Below the pieces are notes generated by a model. That model saw only the letters and a program-made list of their open reading frames with translations, had not been told where the DNA came from and did not search any database. A DNA stretch of 64,000 bases from Citrobacter telavivensis (GTDB taxonomy: Bacteria > Pseudomonadota > Gammaproteobacteria > Enterobacterales > Enterobacteriaceae): contig CP045205.1 in assembly GCA_009363175.1 (NCBI GenBank), forward strand, positions 5,022,001-5,086,000, in the 5' to 3' direction. Position 1 is the first letter of the stretch. Each line of letters starts with the position of its first letter. Below, one piece after another: positions 33,296 to 41,750 of this stretch. The position numbers and the translations under genes are program-made.

Positions 33296-35393
33296 TTTGC
33301 CCCCCCGAATATGCCGCATCACCGCCTGTCCACCAGGATTCTCCAGTTCGGTAATTCTGCTCCATGTTGTCAGCCAGCTGCTTCAGGCTCGCGGGCATGT
33401 AAGGATCGTCGTTATCAGCCGGCAACGGCATCCTGATTTTCCACAGGCGCCCTCCTTCAAGCAGGGCAAATGCCTGCCCTTTCGGCAGGTTGATAACGTC
33501 TGAAGGGTTGAGCATCGGGACTTTAACCAGACTGACCTGGTCCTGAACGTTACTGTTAAAATCAGTACCCTCTCCCGGCCGGGATACGTCAGTGACACCC
33601 GATGTAAGGGTTTTCTGGTAGACGTCAACTTCCGGTAATTGGTCGGTCAGGAGCATGGCAGTGTTTTTTTCACGCACACGGAGCATTATCAATGAGTTGA
33701 AGTTCCCCACTACCTGATTCGCTTTAGCACTGCTGCCTATACGGGCCTCGATGTCCGAAAGAGTCTGCGTATATGCAGTCACCTGGAAGCCCGCACCACC
33801 CCCTTTGTTGATGAGAGGAATAAACTCATCACCCATTAACTCGTTAAACTCGTCACAGTGAAGATTTATCGCCACTTTCGAACTTTTTCTGCCATCCTCA
33901 TCACCGAGACCGAATTTATAGATGTGTCCACCTTCGGAAACGAGATCAGCGAACATGCTGTTGCCGACTGCTGCTGCGACAACAGGGTCGGATAGTGCAT
34001 CGAGGCCGATATAAACCACGCCGCGCGATTTTATAATGTTATGCCAGTCCAGGATCGGTCTCGGATCGTTCAGGTCCGTATAGTCAGGTGCCAGCAATGC
34101 GGCCGTTTTACCAGTTGTAAGCTTTTCAAGCAGCGGCAGCAGTGACGCAACAATTTTGTCGAAATACGTTCGATCATATTGCACAGCGCTACGTAGCCCA
34201 TCCAGCACCGGGTCCCACAGTTTTTTTCCTTCTTCGCTGGCCAGTACCTGCTCAATAGCCCAGATATTCATGCCATTAGGCCTGCCCTGCATGTGACGCG
34301 GCAGATCCTTCTCGCTTATACCGCTACCTAACAGCGCTTCGACTGTACTCAGCAACTGTGGTGCCTTTTCACTCAGCATATTCTCAACATAGGTTTCGTA
34401 CAGTTCACCTATGTTTGTCACGTAACGCAGTATGAGACCGTAATCAGGACGCTGGCCAAGTGCGACCAGCGCGCGGGTAATAATATTGACAAATCGCCAG
34501 GCAAATTCCCGAAATGCAGCAGAATTGCCCTCTCCGGAGAGCTGTCCTGCAACACGTGATGCTACTTCCGAGATACGGCTGAACCGTCCAACGGCATTGT
34601 AGCGAGCGCTTATATCTGGCCATCCGAGGTGGAACACCCAGAAGTTATCCTGACGACCAGCACGGTGTGCCTCGGCATACATTCGCCTCAACAGATCGGC
34701 ATCTCCTTTCGGGTCAAACACGATGACAACTTCATGCTCGCCTGCAGCGTTTTTACGGCGAATATCCTGTGTGATAAGTAACTCAGCAAGCCGGGTTTTA
34801 CCGACTCGTGTGGTGCCGATAACCAGTGTATGCCCTACACGTTCTCCGAGATCATAGGTGACCGTAGTTTCATCCAGTTCCACACCATGGTAAATGGGGC
34901 TTCCTCCTACAGGAGGCAACGGGCGAAACGGGTTGAGCGCCGAATCAGTTCGTGTCAGCCTGCACAACCACGGCAAGCTGTACTCCATCTTTTTTTCCAG
35001 ATCGCGTGCCAGGCGATAAATAACAGAAGGTTGTACGTAGACCTCACACTCCGGACGCCTCGCTTCCAGAAGACGCTGCGTATGGCGGGGAGACCACTGG
35101 AAGCCCTTGCCAAGGAACAAGTGCCGCTGGCTGACGGGGATCTGCTCGCTGGTCAGTACATATCGGGGCAAACGGCGAATGTTTTGGCGGTAACGGAGTA
35201 TTTTCATCCCCTCAGATGTACGCTTCAGCGCCAGTACACCAAACCCCGCGGCGGTCACCCAACTGACCGATGGTGCGAGCGCGACAGCCCAGGGGGCCGT
35301 AAGGCAAATAAAGGTTGCGCTACCCGCCGCCGCAGCGGAATACAGTTCAACCGCCGGGCGAAGGAGGGATTCCATCACGTACTTGTCGCTCAT
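33282..35393 (-). CDS. traD: Type IV coupling protein TraD (SXT/TOL type)
   Basis: A 703-residue DNA-pump ATPase that links the relaxosome to the T4SS. N-terminal membrane segments (residues about 15-55), Walker A IGTTRVGKTRL near residue 195, and Walker B INLHCDEFNEL near 510. It also has VFDPKGDADLLRRMY and VTAYTQTLSDIEARIG, as in the TIGR03743 coupling family. Its start overlaps the 75-residue gene by 4 nt. Confidence 0.93.
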   Translation of the reverse strand: MSDKYVMESLLRPAVELYSAAAAGSATFICLTAPWAVALAPSVSWVTAAGFGVLALKRTSEGMKILRYRQNIRRLPRYVLTSEQIPVSQRHLFLGKGFQWSPRHTQRLLEARRPECEVYVQPSVIYRLARDLEKKMEYSLPWLCRLTRTDSALNPFRPLPPVGGSPIYHGVELDETTVTYDLGERVGHTLVIGTTRVGKTRLAELLITQDIRRKNAAGEHEVVIVFDPKGDADLLRRMYAEAHRAGRQDNFWVFHLGWPDISARYNAVGRFSRISEVASRVAGQLSGEGNSAAFREFAWRFVNIITRALVALGQRPDYGLILRYVTNIGELYETYVENMLSEKAPQLLSTVEALLGSGISEKDLPRHMQGRPNGMNIWAIEQVLASEEGKKLWDPVLDGLRSAVQYDRTYFDKIVASLLPLLEKLTTGKTAALLAPDYTDLNDPRPILDWHNIIKSRGVVYIGLDALSDPVVAAAVGNSMFADLVSEGGHIYKFGLGDEDGRKSSKVAINLHCDEFNELMGDEFIPLINKGGGAGFQVTAYTQTLSDIEARIGSSAKANQVVGNFNSLIMLRVREKNTAMLLTDQLPEVDVYQKTLTSGVTDVSRPGEGTDFNSNVQDQVSLVKVPMLNPSDVINLPKGQAFALLEGGRLWKIRMPLPADNDDPYMPASLKQLADNMEQNYRTGESWWTGGDAAYSGGQNVSA

Positions 35394-35617
35394 ATAAAAG
35401 CCCTCCCCTGGAACAGAGCAAAAGTTTTATCATTGAGTTTGAGGAATAAATGAGCAGAATCTGTGGCCTTGCGGAATACGGCTAGAAATAAATAAAAGAA
35501 AAGAAATAACCCAAACATCAGCAAAGAAATCAATACAGACCGGAATATGAAAATCCGGAAAGAAACCAAAAGCCACACCGAACCAATAAACGGTAATGTT
35601 GATGTGGAAAAATTCAT
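35390..35617 (-). CDS. Small membrane protein before traD
   Basis: A 75-residue protein with two hydrophobic helices (LPFIGSVWLLVSFRIF and SLLMFGLFLFFYLFLAVF) and a short tail. GAGGTAA 6 nt before the ATG and the 4-nt overlap with traD support it as a real gene. No family recognised. Confidence 0.65.
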   Translation of the reverse strand: MNFSTSTLPFIGSVWLLVSFRIFIFRSVLISLLMFGLFLFFYLFLAVFRKATDSAHLFLKLNDKTFALFQGRAFI

Positions 35618-35622
35618 CTGTA

Positions 35623-36171
35623 TTACCTCTTTTTTAATGGCCGGAGAACATGTTCAACGGATTCACCAGACAGCAGTAGCAAAAGGGAAGACCCGCTTAT
35701 GAGCAAAATTTCCGGGTAATCACTGAAATACTTAAAACTGATAAAACCTGTTCGTCCTGTGTGTACAAACAGACCTCTGCATTTTTCTTGTCGGACTAAC
35801 TCACCAAACTGGCGGACATGTTCAGGACGAACAGCACTGGCAAATCGTTTAGCCTGGACAAGCCACCTTTCCTGACCAATCCAGAACTGACCATCAATAC
35901 CACCATCACCGCTGTAACTCGGATTACGCCTGACCGGTATTCCTCGCCGCTCTATGGCGGTCAGAATCATCTCCTCGAAAACATAGGGATTAATCTTCCG
36001 TAAATATAAAACCTGCTGCCCCGCTTTCAGCTCAGGCAGTTTTAGCAACACCCTGTTAGCCGTCTGTCGATTACGCTGATGTCTGCGGACACGGGCACTT
36101 CTTGTATTACACCGCAGCCAAAAAGCTGTGAGTGAAATGAAAGCCAATAATATGAAAACCACTGTGGTCAT
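35623..36171 (-). CDS. Membrane-anchored Mrr-like restriction endonuclease domain protein
   Basis: A 182-residue protein: one N-terminal membrane helix (VVFILLAFISLTAFWL), then a restriction-endonuclease-type domain. IDG in SYSGDGGIDGQFWIG (about residues 83-90) and the VQAKR segment (about 103) form the D...QxK active site of Mrr-type nucleases. Such proteins occur in this position of ICE transfer operons. Its start overlaps the TIGR03765 gene by 4 nt. A role on incoming or outgoing DNA at the membrane is inference. Confidence 0.8.
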   Translation of the reverse strand: MTTVVFILLAFISLTAFWLRCNTRSARVRRHQRNRQTANRVLLKLPELKAGQQVLYLRKINPYVFEEMILTAIERRGIPVRRNPSYSGDGGIDGQFWIGQERWLVQAKRFASAVRPEHVRQFGELVRQEKCRGLFVHTGRTGFISFKYFSDYPEILLISGSSLLLLLSGESVEHVLRPLKKR

Positions 36172-36698
36172 TGCGCTAATCCATCAGCGGTAATCAGGAC
36201 AGGGTAATGCGTCAGATTCAATCGCTTTGCCAAATCACCGCCGCGAACAGGGACCATCTCAGTACCTGGCAAGAGTCCTCTAAGCGTGTTGAGCGCACTT
36301 TCAGTCGTAACATTCACTACCATTCCTGTGGCGCCCATCCCTTTCAGTTCAGCACCACGCTGCCGCAGCCAGGCTCGGGAAATATCATCATCGCCAATCA
36401 CAAAAACAGGGGGCAAACCGGGTAACTGCAGAGGGCGAGACGTCACCTTTCCGGGTGTCATTTCCGGTGTATTAACGGGCAACATATCGGAAATAGACAG
36501 CGATGACGGTGGTTCAGGCAAGGAAGAAACATCGGACAAATGCGACTCCTCACCTGAATTAATCGCCTCGAATAATGGTCTGGTTGACTCCCCGCCCAGA
36601 TCCCCGACCACTGTCAGCGAAGCAAAACAACTAAACGCTGCTGTAAGCAGTGATACACAAAAGATGCCATTGAAATATTTATCGATATTTTTTTTCAT
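36168..36698 (-). CDS. ICE protein, TIGR03765 (PFL_4695 type)
   Basis: A 176-residue secreted protein with signal peptide ending FSCFA and mature start SLTVVGDLGGESTRPLFEAI, typical of the TIGR03765 family. The conserved C-terminal part has VFVIGDDDISRAWLRQR and YPVLITADGLAQ. Overlaps both neighbours by 4 nt. Function unknown beyond being part of the transfer operon. Confidence 0.85.
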   Translation of the reverse strand: MKKNIDKYFNGIFCVSLLTAAFSCFASLTVVGDLGGESTRPLFEAINSGEESHLSDVSSLPEPPSSLSISDMLPVNTPEMTPGKVTSRPLQLPGLPPVFVIGDDDISRAWLRQRGAELKGMGATGMVVNVTTESALNTLRGLLPGTEMVPVRGGDLAKRLNLTHYPVLITADGLAQ

Positions 36699-37318
36699 TG
36701 AGGTTCAACCCAGGTTAATGAGTGACTGGCCAGAGCAACCGGCCCCCCTTCAGGGACCTTAATATCAGGTGCGATCTGACTTAGCTTGCGGCGTACGATA
36801 GCCATATATTTTGCTGCCGGCTTACCACCGGCCGGGTGGTGATAACAGCCAGCAGCTTTAATCCAGCTTCCAGGCTGAGCGTCATAGCAGGCACGGAGAA
36901 TTCGGGCCGCTGCACGAAGATTTGTGTAGGGATCAAAAGCATCACGAAAGGATGGGAAAAGATGCCCGTTCCACCCAAGATTGACCTGGGCTACACCGAC
37001 ATCGATACGCTTGAGAGGGTAGCGCTGCATAAATCCAAGAAGTGCCGCAAAGGCCTCCTCGCGGGTTTCAAAGTGGTATCCTTTCCCTGCTACATTAATA
37101 GTCCAGGGCCATGGTTTAGACCCCCATGCGGTTTTACGGGTGCTTTCGGCCATCGCCAGCGAGTAAAGCGATTCTGCCGGAACGCGCTCGGCAGCAGCAA
37201 TGACCCGATAAGCCTGCGGAACTACCTGAACACTGCTATTTACATTCACGACCGCCAGGCAACCAGTGCTGACAAACCATAAACAGCAAGCCAGTTTCAG
37301 AATGCGGCAATTTGCCAT
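36695..37318 (-). CDS. SLT-type lytic transglycosylase of the transfer operon
   Basis: A 207-residue secreted protein, signal peptide about residues 1-24 (ILKLACCLWFVSTGCLA). The SLT domain has catalytic Glu in SLAMAESTRK and the later RIDVGVAQVNLGWN and YNLR-like YTNLRAAARIL segments. It opens the peptidoglycan for the mating apparatus. The chosen ATG 37318 gives the signal peptide and overlaps the upstream gene by 22 nt. A second transglycosylase (pilT) lies in the pilus operon. Confidence 0.85.
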   Translation of the reverse strand: MANCRILKLACCLWFVSTGCLAVVNVNSSVQVVPQAYRVIAAAERVPAESLYSLAMAESTRKTAWGSKPWPWTINVAGKGYHFETREEAFAALLGFMQRYPLKRIDVGVAQVNLGWNGHLFPSFRDAFDPYTNLRAAARILRACYDAQPGSWIKAAGCYHHPAGGKPAAKYMAIVRRKLSQIAPDIKVPEGGPVALASHSLTWVEPQ

Positions 37319-38022
37319 CCCTCTTCTCCCTGCTGCAAAATAACTGGCATCTGACCTTGCCCATAGCGCTGCCACAAACCGCGATCATGATTTAGGGTAA
37401 TTTGCCGATTACGCACTTTTTCGACTGGTATGCCATGGCTTATTGCCCATGATCTGATTTTTTCGTCGCTCACGTCATTTCCGACAAGGTAAATATCTAC
37501 CGGTCTGTTGTCGGCGATAACAGCAGCAAGCCGGGCATCACAGCGTGAACATGACTCTTTGACAAATAACGCCAGTCTTCCTTGTGTGTCATGAGCGATA
37601 CCCGCGGCATTCCCCATATTCACGGCCAATGTTTCAGGATAAAGACGAAGCCAGGCAGTGTTTATTTCTCGTTGAAATGCGAGTTCTTTCTCGGTACGGG
37701 CGTATTCGTGTTTTACCCACAATTCAGCCAGCCGACGGCGCTCAGATGAATTATCTGTCTCGACGCCCAGGGCAGTAAGAGGATCAAGACCAGGGGACAT
37801 AATGCCTCTGGCTCCTTTCATCAACGACTGATAGCGACTCCAGTCCTCATCTGAAAGCCCCCATTGTTGACCCTGTTGCTGCGTCTGAACCTGGTTTGCT
37901 GATGATGCCTGCAGGGATGTTTGCTGACTCTGATTCGATTGAGTGGTAACTGTTGATGCCGCCACACACAGCGGCAAGGAAAGTACACCTGCCATCAAAA
38001 TTCTTCTCATCTGATGCTTCAT
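37297..38022 (-). CDS. ICE protein, TIGR03759 type
   Basis: A 241-residue secreted protein: signal peptide (MRRILMAGVLSLPLCVAAS), Gln/Ser-rich spacer, then the conserved WGLSDEDWSRYQSLMKGARG and a C-terminal thioredoxin-like part with CSRC (about residue 157) and PVDIYLVGNDVSDEKI. Fits TIGR03759 (PFL_4693). The CxxC may form or shuffle disulfides in the many Cys-rich T4SS proteins; this is inference. Confidence 0.84.
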   Translation of the reverse strand: MKHQMRRILMAGVLSLPLCVAASTVTTQSNQSQQTSLQASSANQVQTQQQGQQWGLSDEDWSRYQSLMKGARGIMSPGLDPLTALGVETDNSSERRRLAELWVKHEYARTEKELAFQREINTAWLRLYPETLAVNMGNAAGIAHDTQGRLALFVKESCSRCDARLAAVIADNRPVDIYLVGNDVSDEKIRSWAISHGIPVEKVRNRQITLNHDRGLWQRYGQGQMPVILQQGEEGWQIAAF

Positions 38023-38034
38023 ATGTCTGGTCTC

Positions 38035-38901
38035 TTATTGAACCTGTAAACTATGTTGGGTACCGTTCACGCTGAAAACAGCAGTACCACTGTCCTGGAT
38101 AGAACGAAGCGTCCACCCCAGCATCCCGTCTCCCGGTGAAAGCAACCGCATATCTGATATTTGGGAATTTCCACGGGGGATGACGACTGCGAACATCTGC
38201 CCGCCGCGCCGCTCAATGCCGGTCAGTACAAACGGTGCTTCAACAGCTGCGCGCCTGACTGACCGCTCAGGCTTTTTTACGATCTGGCCTGTCCCGGATT
38301 TTGAAGATGTTTTGCTCTTAGTGACTGGTTGCTGGTTCTGCTTCGATTCTTTCTGAGAAGTGTTGCTTTCAGCTTTGCTCAGCCCGGCAACTCGCGATTC
38401 AACCTGTGACAACCGTGAGTTAATGTCATCAATACGTTCAGAGTGTTCGTCTATCGCGGTACGCCGCGCCAGGGCTTCTGAGGAAAGTTTGTTAATGCTT
38501 CCTGTTAATTTTGAATGTTCCCCCTGAAAATCAGCTAACTGGTTTTGTACTGATTCAAGCCCTGATGAGACAGACTCGAGCTGCTTCTCGTGTTTCCGGC
38601 TTTGAGCTTCGAGCGAAGTAACCGAACCAGACAACTGGCTCATCTGACCGCTGCGAAAAGCGGCATCCAGGGAGTTCACCCGAATACTCAGATCAGAGAT
38701 TTGCTGTGCCATGATCACAATCGTGGCCACAGAACCAACAAGAGAAACAATGAGGAATCCCAGACCTCCAATCCGGACTATTTTTTTCAGGTTAATGGGA
38801 ACCAACCGGCGAGCCTCTGGCTCAGCAGGCACAACTTTCGAAGAAGTAACCTCTGGATTTTCAGGTATAACTTCTTCCGGGACGACTTGACTGACTGACA
38901 T
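38035..38901 (-). CDS. Membrane-anchored coiled-coil protein of the transfer operon
   Basis: A 288-residue protein: cytoplasmic N-terminus, one membrane helix (GGLGFLIVSLVGSVATIVIM, about residues 42-61) and a coiled coil (about 65-175). A Ser/Lys linker (KSKTSSKSGTG) follows, then a beta-rich C-terminal domain (FVLTGIERRGGQMFAVVIPR) similar in type to pilus biogenesis or TraP-like ends. ATG 38901 has AAGGAT 8 nt upstream. First gene of the set after the shufflon. No firm family. Confidence 0.7.
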   Translation of the reverse strand: MSVSQVVPEEVIPENPEVTSSKVVPAEPEARRLVPINLKKIVRIGGLGFLIVSLVGSVATIVIMAQQISDLSIRVNSLDAAFRSGQMSQLSGSVTSLEAQSRKHEKQLESVSSGLESVQNQLADFQGEHSKLTGSINKLSSEALARRTAIDEHSERIDDINSRLSQVESRVAGLSKAESNTSQKESKQNQQPVTKSKTSSKSGTGQIVKKPERSVRRAAVEAPFVLTGIERRGGQMFAVVIPRGNSQISDMRLLSPGDGMLGWTLRSIQDSGTAVFSVNGTQHSLQVQ

Positions 38902-39108
38902 TTCAAAATCCTTATAGCTGCGCAGAACAGCCATAAGGTGCAAAAAACGTCATTCTATGGCGATGATTAACTCATCTGCCATTTCTGAAGTTTTTTTCGG
39001 CGGGGAAACCAGGTCGGAGGGGATCATCTGGAAAGGCCACTATCATAATAGCGCTGTCTAAAAACGTCCTTGTTTTAGATGTGTTTGAATCCAGGGGTTC
39101 GCAAAATT

Positions 39109-40230
39109 TCAGAGCGGATTAATGAGCACACGAGTTGGGTCATTAGCTTTGATATTGCCTGGTGGAGGGAGTCGTTCTCCAGAACGAGCAGCAAGAGCCT
39201 GAATTCTGAGAAGCTCAAAAGAGGCTTTCTGGATAACGTCTTCCTTTGTTTGCGCTTCAAGTGAAGGATGTTCAAGATCAGAGAAGCGTAAAACAATACC
39301 GTTATTGCTGCTCTCAAGTTCAGCAGGATACGGAACAAAGATCGCCGCCAGTTTCTGCGCCTGTCGTTTACGTATATCAAGTTTACTAACCAGCTGCGTC
39401 GCACGAAGGTGGGTATAGCGTTTTAGCATCGTCAGGCTCTTGTGTCCTGATATCGCTGCAATTTCCATGACATTCAGTGTTCCGAGCTCAAAAAGACGGC
39501 TTATAGCTTCGTGTCGTAGATCATGAAAATGCAAATCGACAATGCCTAAAGCCTGTATAACTTCTCGCCAGGCGCTTTTAAACCCATTGGATGTATAACT
39601 GAAAACAGGTCCGGATAGAGGGCCGGAATACTCTCTTAATACCTTTCTTGCTTTAAACGACAACGGAACATCCCGTACGCTCCCATTTTTAGTGAGAGGT
39701 AAATGAGCGATGCCAATGTGCAGGTCGATATTCTCCCAGCGAAGTGAGAGGATCTCCCCCTGACGCATAGCCGTTTCAAGGGCCAAAAGAAAAATGGCTG
39801 CCAACTCGATATTTCGTTTTGCCAGCGCCCTGCCAATCTTTCGCTCCTCCTGAGATGTCAATCTTCGGGTTCGCCCTTTGGAGGCCGGTGGTTTTCGTAC
39901 ATGCTCAACAGGGTTATGAGTACATGTTCCCCATTCAATTCGAGCAAGGTTATAAAGGGCAGATAGCAACGCAAGTTCAAGTCGGACACTTGCAGGGCTA
40001 TTAGTTCGCCCCGTTTTACTACTTACTTCAGAGAGTCGCTGATCACGGTATTCTGCAATATCAACCGAAGTAATCTCATGCATGTATCGCCTGGCAAGAG
40101 CTGAACGCTTTATAACATTTATCCGATAAAACTCCTGCAGATGGCCCCGCTTTTGCACAGATGCACAACCGTAATATTTATCAAGAGCTACACCCAGCTC
40201 CATTTTCTTAATTCGCTGTCTGAGTTGCAT
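39109..40230 (-). CDS. rci: Shufflon-specific tyrosine recombinase Rci
   Basis: A 373-residue tyrosine recombinase with catalytic Arg in TAMRQGEILSL (about residue 153), HDLRHE (about 236), GHKS (about 262) and Tyr in KRYTHL (about 271). It lies next to a row of 19-bp sfx repeats and the pilV gene, as rci does in R64 and SPI-7. It should invert DNA between sfx sites of opposite orientation and so exchange the C-terminus of PilV. The C-terminal extension (about 285-373) is usual for Rci and is needed for site recognition in R64. Confidence 0.93.
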   Translation of the reverse strand: MQLRQRIKKMELGVALDKYYGCASVQKRGHLQEFYRINVIKRSALARRYMHEITSVDIAEYRDQRLSEVSSKTGRTNSPASVRLELALLSALYNLARIEWGTCTHNPVEHVRKPPASKGRTRRLTSQEERKIGRALAKRNIELAAIFLLALETAMRQGEILSLRWENIDLHIGIAHLPLTKNGSVRDVPLSFKARKVLREYSGPLSGPVFSYTSNGFKSAWREVIQALGIVDLHFHDLRHEAISRLFELGTLNVMEIAAISGHKSLTMLKRYTHLRATQLVSKLDIRKRQAQKLAAIFVPYPAELESSNNGIVLRFSDLEHPSLEAQTKEDVIQKASFELLRIQALAARSGERLPPPGNIKANDPTRVLINPL

Positions 40231-40269
40231 CGCATATTCCTAAAAAGATTAGAAATATATCACATACCA

Positions 40270-40288
40270 CTGTCAATCCGGTGTGTGG
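40270..40288 (+). repeat. sfx site 1
   Basis: CTGTCAATCCGGTGTGTGG, exact consensus, plus orientation; leads cassette A. Confidence 0.9.
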
Positions 40289-40534
40289 AAATCATTCCAA
40301 AACAAGTTCTCGATACAGGCTTTCGATGTGGGGAAAAATGTCACTAACAGTGATATTGGAATCCATGCTTATTGCTCATGGACGAACTTAAATGGTTCAC
40401 CTTTTGGTGGATTTCAGAAGGTATATGCAGATAGTTCAAATCGCTGGTTTGTTACCAATACGCGATGGGGTGATTACGAATCAGGAGGGACAATCACTGT
40501 CACTTGCTTAAATCTACCTGGTGCCGGAATTTGA
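40271..40534 (+). other. Shufflon cassette A (silent PilV C-terminus)
   Basis: Open frame of 87 codons from the sfx-encoded CQSGVW to TGA. It is homologous to cassette C: both share IGIHAYCSWT and end TVTCLNLPGAGI / SVTCLNLPGAGI. Not expressed in the present orientation because it has no start of its own. Confidence 0.85.
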
Positions 40535-40553
40535 CTGTCAATCCGGTGTGTGG
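40535..40553 (+). repeat. sfx site 2
   Basis: Exact consensus sfx in plus orientation, 1 nt after the stop of cassette A; leads cassette B. Confidence 0.9.
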
Positions 40554-40775
40554 CAAGGCAATGCTGAAATCGGTGATTTGTTCTTCTCTCCTGATATCAG
40601 CTCCGGTCAATCACGTAATATTGGGCAACATAAATATTGTGCATTGTCTCAGGCGCGATTCGATTACAACAATTACCGAGCGTGCGTTTTGGTTAGAAAC
40701 GCAAATGGCACATGGACGTTGTCGGCTCCAAAGGTTGGTAATGGGCAAGCAAATTGCGTTGCCGTGTGTTTCTGA
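40536..40775 (+). other. Shufflon cassette B (silent PilV C-terminus)
   Basis: 79 codons from CQSGVW (QGNAEIGDLFFSPDIS) to TGA. Contains conserved Cys and Trp (YCALSQ, RACVLV, TWTLSAP) that fit a lectin-like tip domain. Sequence unlike cassettes A and C. Confidence 0.85.
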
Positions 40776-40782
40776 CAACTGA

Positions 40783-40801
40783 CTGTCAATCCGGTGTGTG
40801 G
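40783..40801 (+). repeat. sfx site 3
   Basis: Exact consensus sfx in plus orientation; leads cassette C. Confidence 0.9.
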
Positions 40802-41047
40802 AGATCGGGCCAAGTCAAGTTCACCACACAGGTCTATAACATCGGACAAAATGTTATTGATCAGTATATCGGAATACATGCGTACTGCTCCTGGACATAT
40901 CTTTTCAGCGCCCCGTTGGGAGGAACTCAAAAGGTCTATAGCGACGGGAACAATGGCTGGAGAGTCACCAATACCCCTTATAATGGATACCAAACTGGCT
41001 CTTCGGTTTCGGTTACTTGTCTTAACCTTCCGGGGGCGGGAATTTGA
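40784..41047 (+). other. Shufflon cassette C (silent PilV C-terminus)
   Basis: 87 codons, the same length as cassette A and clearly homologous to it (IGIHAYCSWTYLFSAPLGG), with differences concentrated in the middle. This suggests duplication followed by divergence of the recognition surface. Confidence 0.85.
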
Positions 41048-41066
41048 CTGTCAATCCGGTGCGTGG
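41048..41066 (+). repeat. sfx site 4
   Basis: CTGTCAATCCGGTGCGTGG, one base from consensus (T to C), so it encodes CQSGAW. Plus orientation; leads cassette D. Confidence 0.88.
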
Positions 41067-41255
41067 ACTGGAGCTGGAAAAATCAATAATTCTTCCTGTA
41101 AATGGGTTTCCGCTCCAAATGCCAATGATAACATTGGCGGTTATAAAACGGCTTCATGCCCTGCGGGATGGATAGTTCAATCTGTCCGTTGGTTTCAGAT
41201 TCCATCCTATGTTGATGATGAGCATGTCGATGCGTTTTGCTGCCCATTTAGCTAA
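41049..41255 (+). other. Shufflon cassette D (silent PilV C-terminus)
   Basis: 68 codons, the shortest cassette: CQSGAWTGAGKINNSSCKW ... VDAFCCPFS. The Cys pattern (NSSCKW, ASCPAGW, FCC) resembles the cassette now fused to pilV (TTCANK, AYCPSGT). Confidence 0.85.
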
Positions 41256-41288
41256 CTGTCAATCCCGTGGCGATTCAGTGTGGGTATC
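41256..41288 (+). repeat. Altered sfx site 5
   Basis: Starts CTGTCAATCC but then reads CGTGGCGATTCA before GTGTGG. The two halves of the sfx are therefore split by 12 nt. It still encodes CQS and keeps frame. Probably a poor or inactive Rci site. Confidence 0.6.
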
Positions 41289-41631
41289 TGGCGGAAACTA
41301 CAGCGGGAATTATTCTTCACTTGGCTCATTTGTGTCAGCTTACACAGCTATCAATACCACCGGTAAGCCCATGACAGTATATGCATCTGGGGGAGTATCC
41401 ACAGTGAACCGGCACGTCGAGGATGGTGACAATTGCAGAAACACATGGGCTTTGTCAGGTAGTGTTGATGGGCGCGTTATCACCGCCGCGGGTACAGCTA
41501 ATTCAAGCTGGAGTAAGTCGGGTACGATTAATTTTATCGTACCGGCAGGCTCTTCCTTCACTGTTATGTCTAGCCCGTTACCCTCTTATGGATGCTCTCC
41601 AGGGAGTTTTAGCCTTGCTATATACTCATAA
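41257..41631 (+). other. Shufflon cassette E (silent PilV C-terminus)
   Basis: 124 codons, the longest, starting CQSRGDSVWVSGGNYSG and rich in Ser, Gly and Thr, with two or three Cys (GDNCRNTW, YGCSPG). Different type from the others. It is led by the altered sfx, so it may be locked out of exchange. Confidence 0.8.
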
Positions 41632-41680
41632 TCTATGGGAGCTATACCGTCAGAATCGTACTGAAGAAATGCGCAGTAGA

Positions 41681-41747
41681 CTGATATTCCATCCGGCGTG
41701 TAGTCAGGCACATCAAAGCCCTTGAGTTCACTACACACAGGATTTGG
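41681..41747. repeat. Two degenerate sfx-like sites in opposite orientation
   Basis: On the plus strand ATCCGGCGTGTAG (41691-41703) and on the minus strand AAATCCTGTGTGTAG (41745-41731) resemble the sfx 3' two-thirds, each with TGG changed to TAG. They face each other across about 27 nt between cassette E and the pilV stop. They look like remains of a lost cassette. Confidence 0.4.
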
Positions 41748-41750
41748 CGT

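Noticed and set aside
40504..40782. Alternative reading frames through cassettes A to D (for example 40504-40782 and 40794-41255)
   Set aside because: They cross the sfx sites in the wrong frame; the frame starting with CQSGVW is supported by every cassette.
40270..41066. Evenly spaced 19-bp direct repeats that could be taken for a CRISPR-like array
   Set aside because: The intervals are 207-265 nt, are open reading frames with stops, and the repeat encodes CQSGVW next to pilV and rci: a shufflon.
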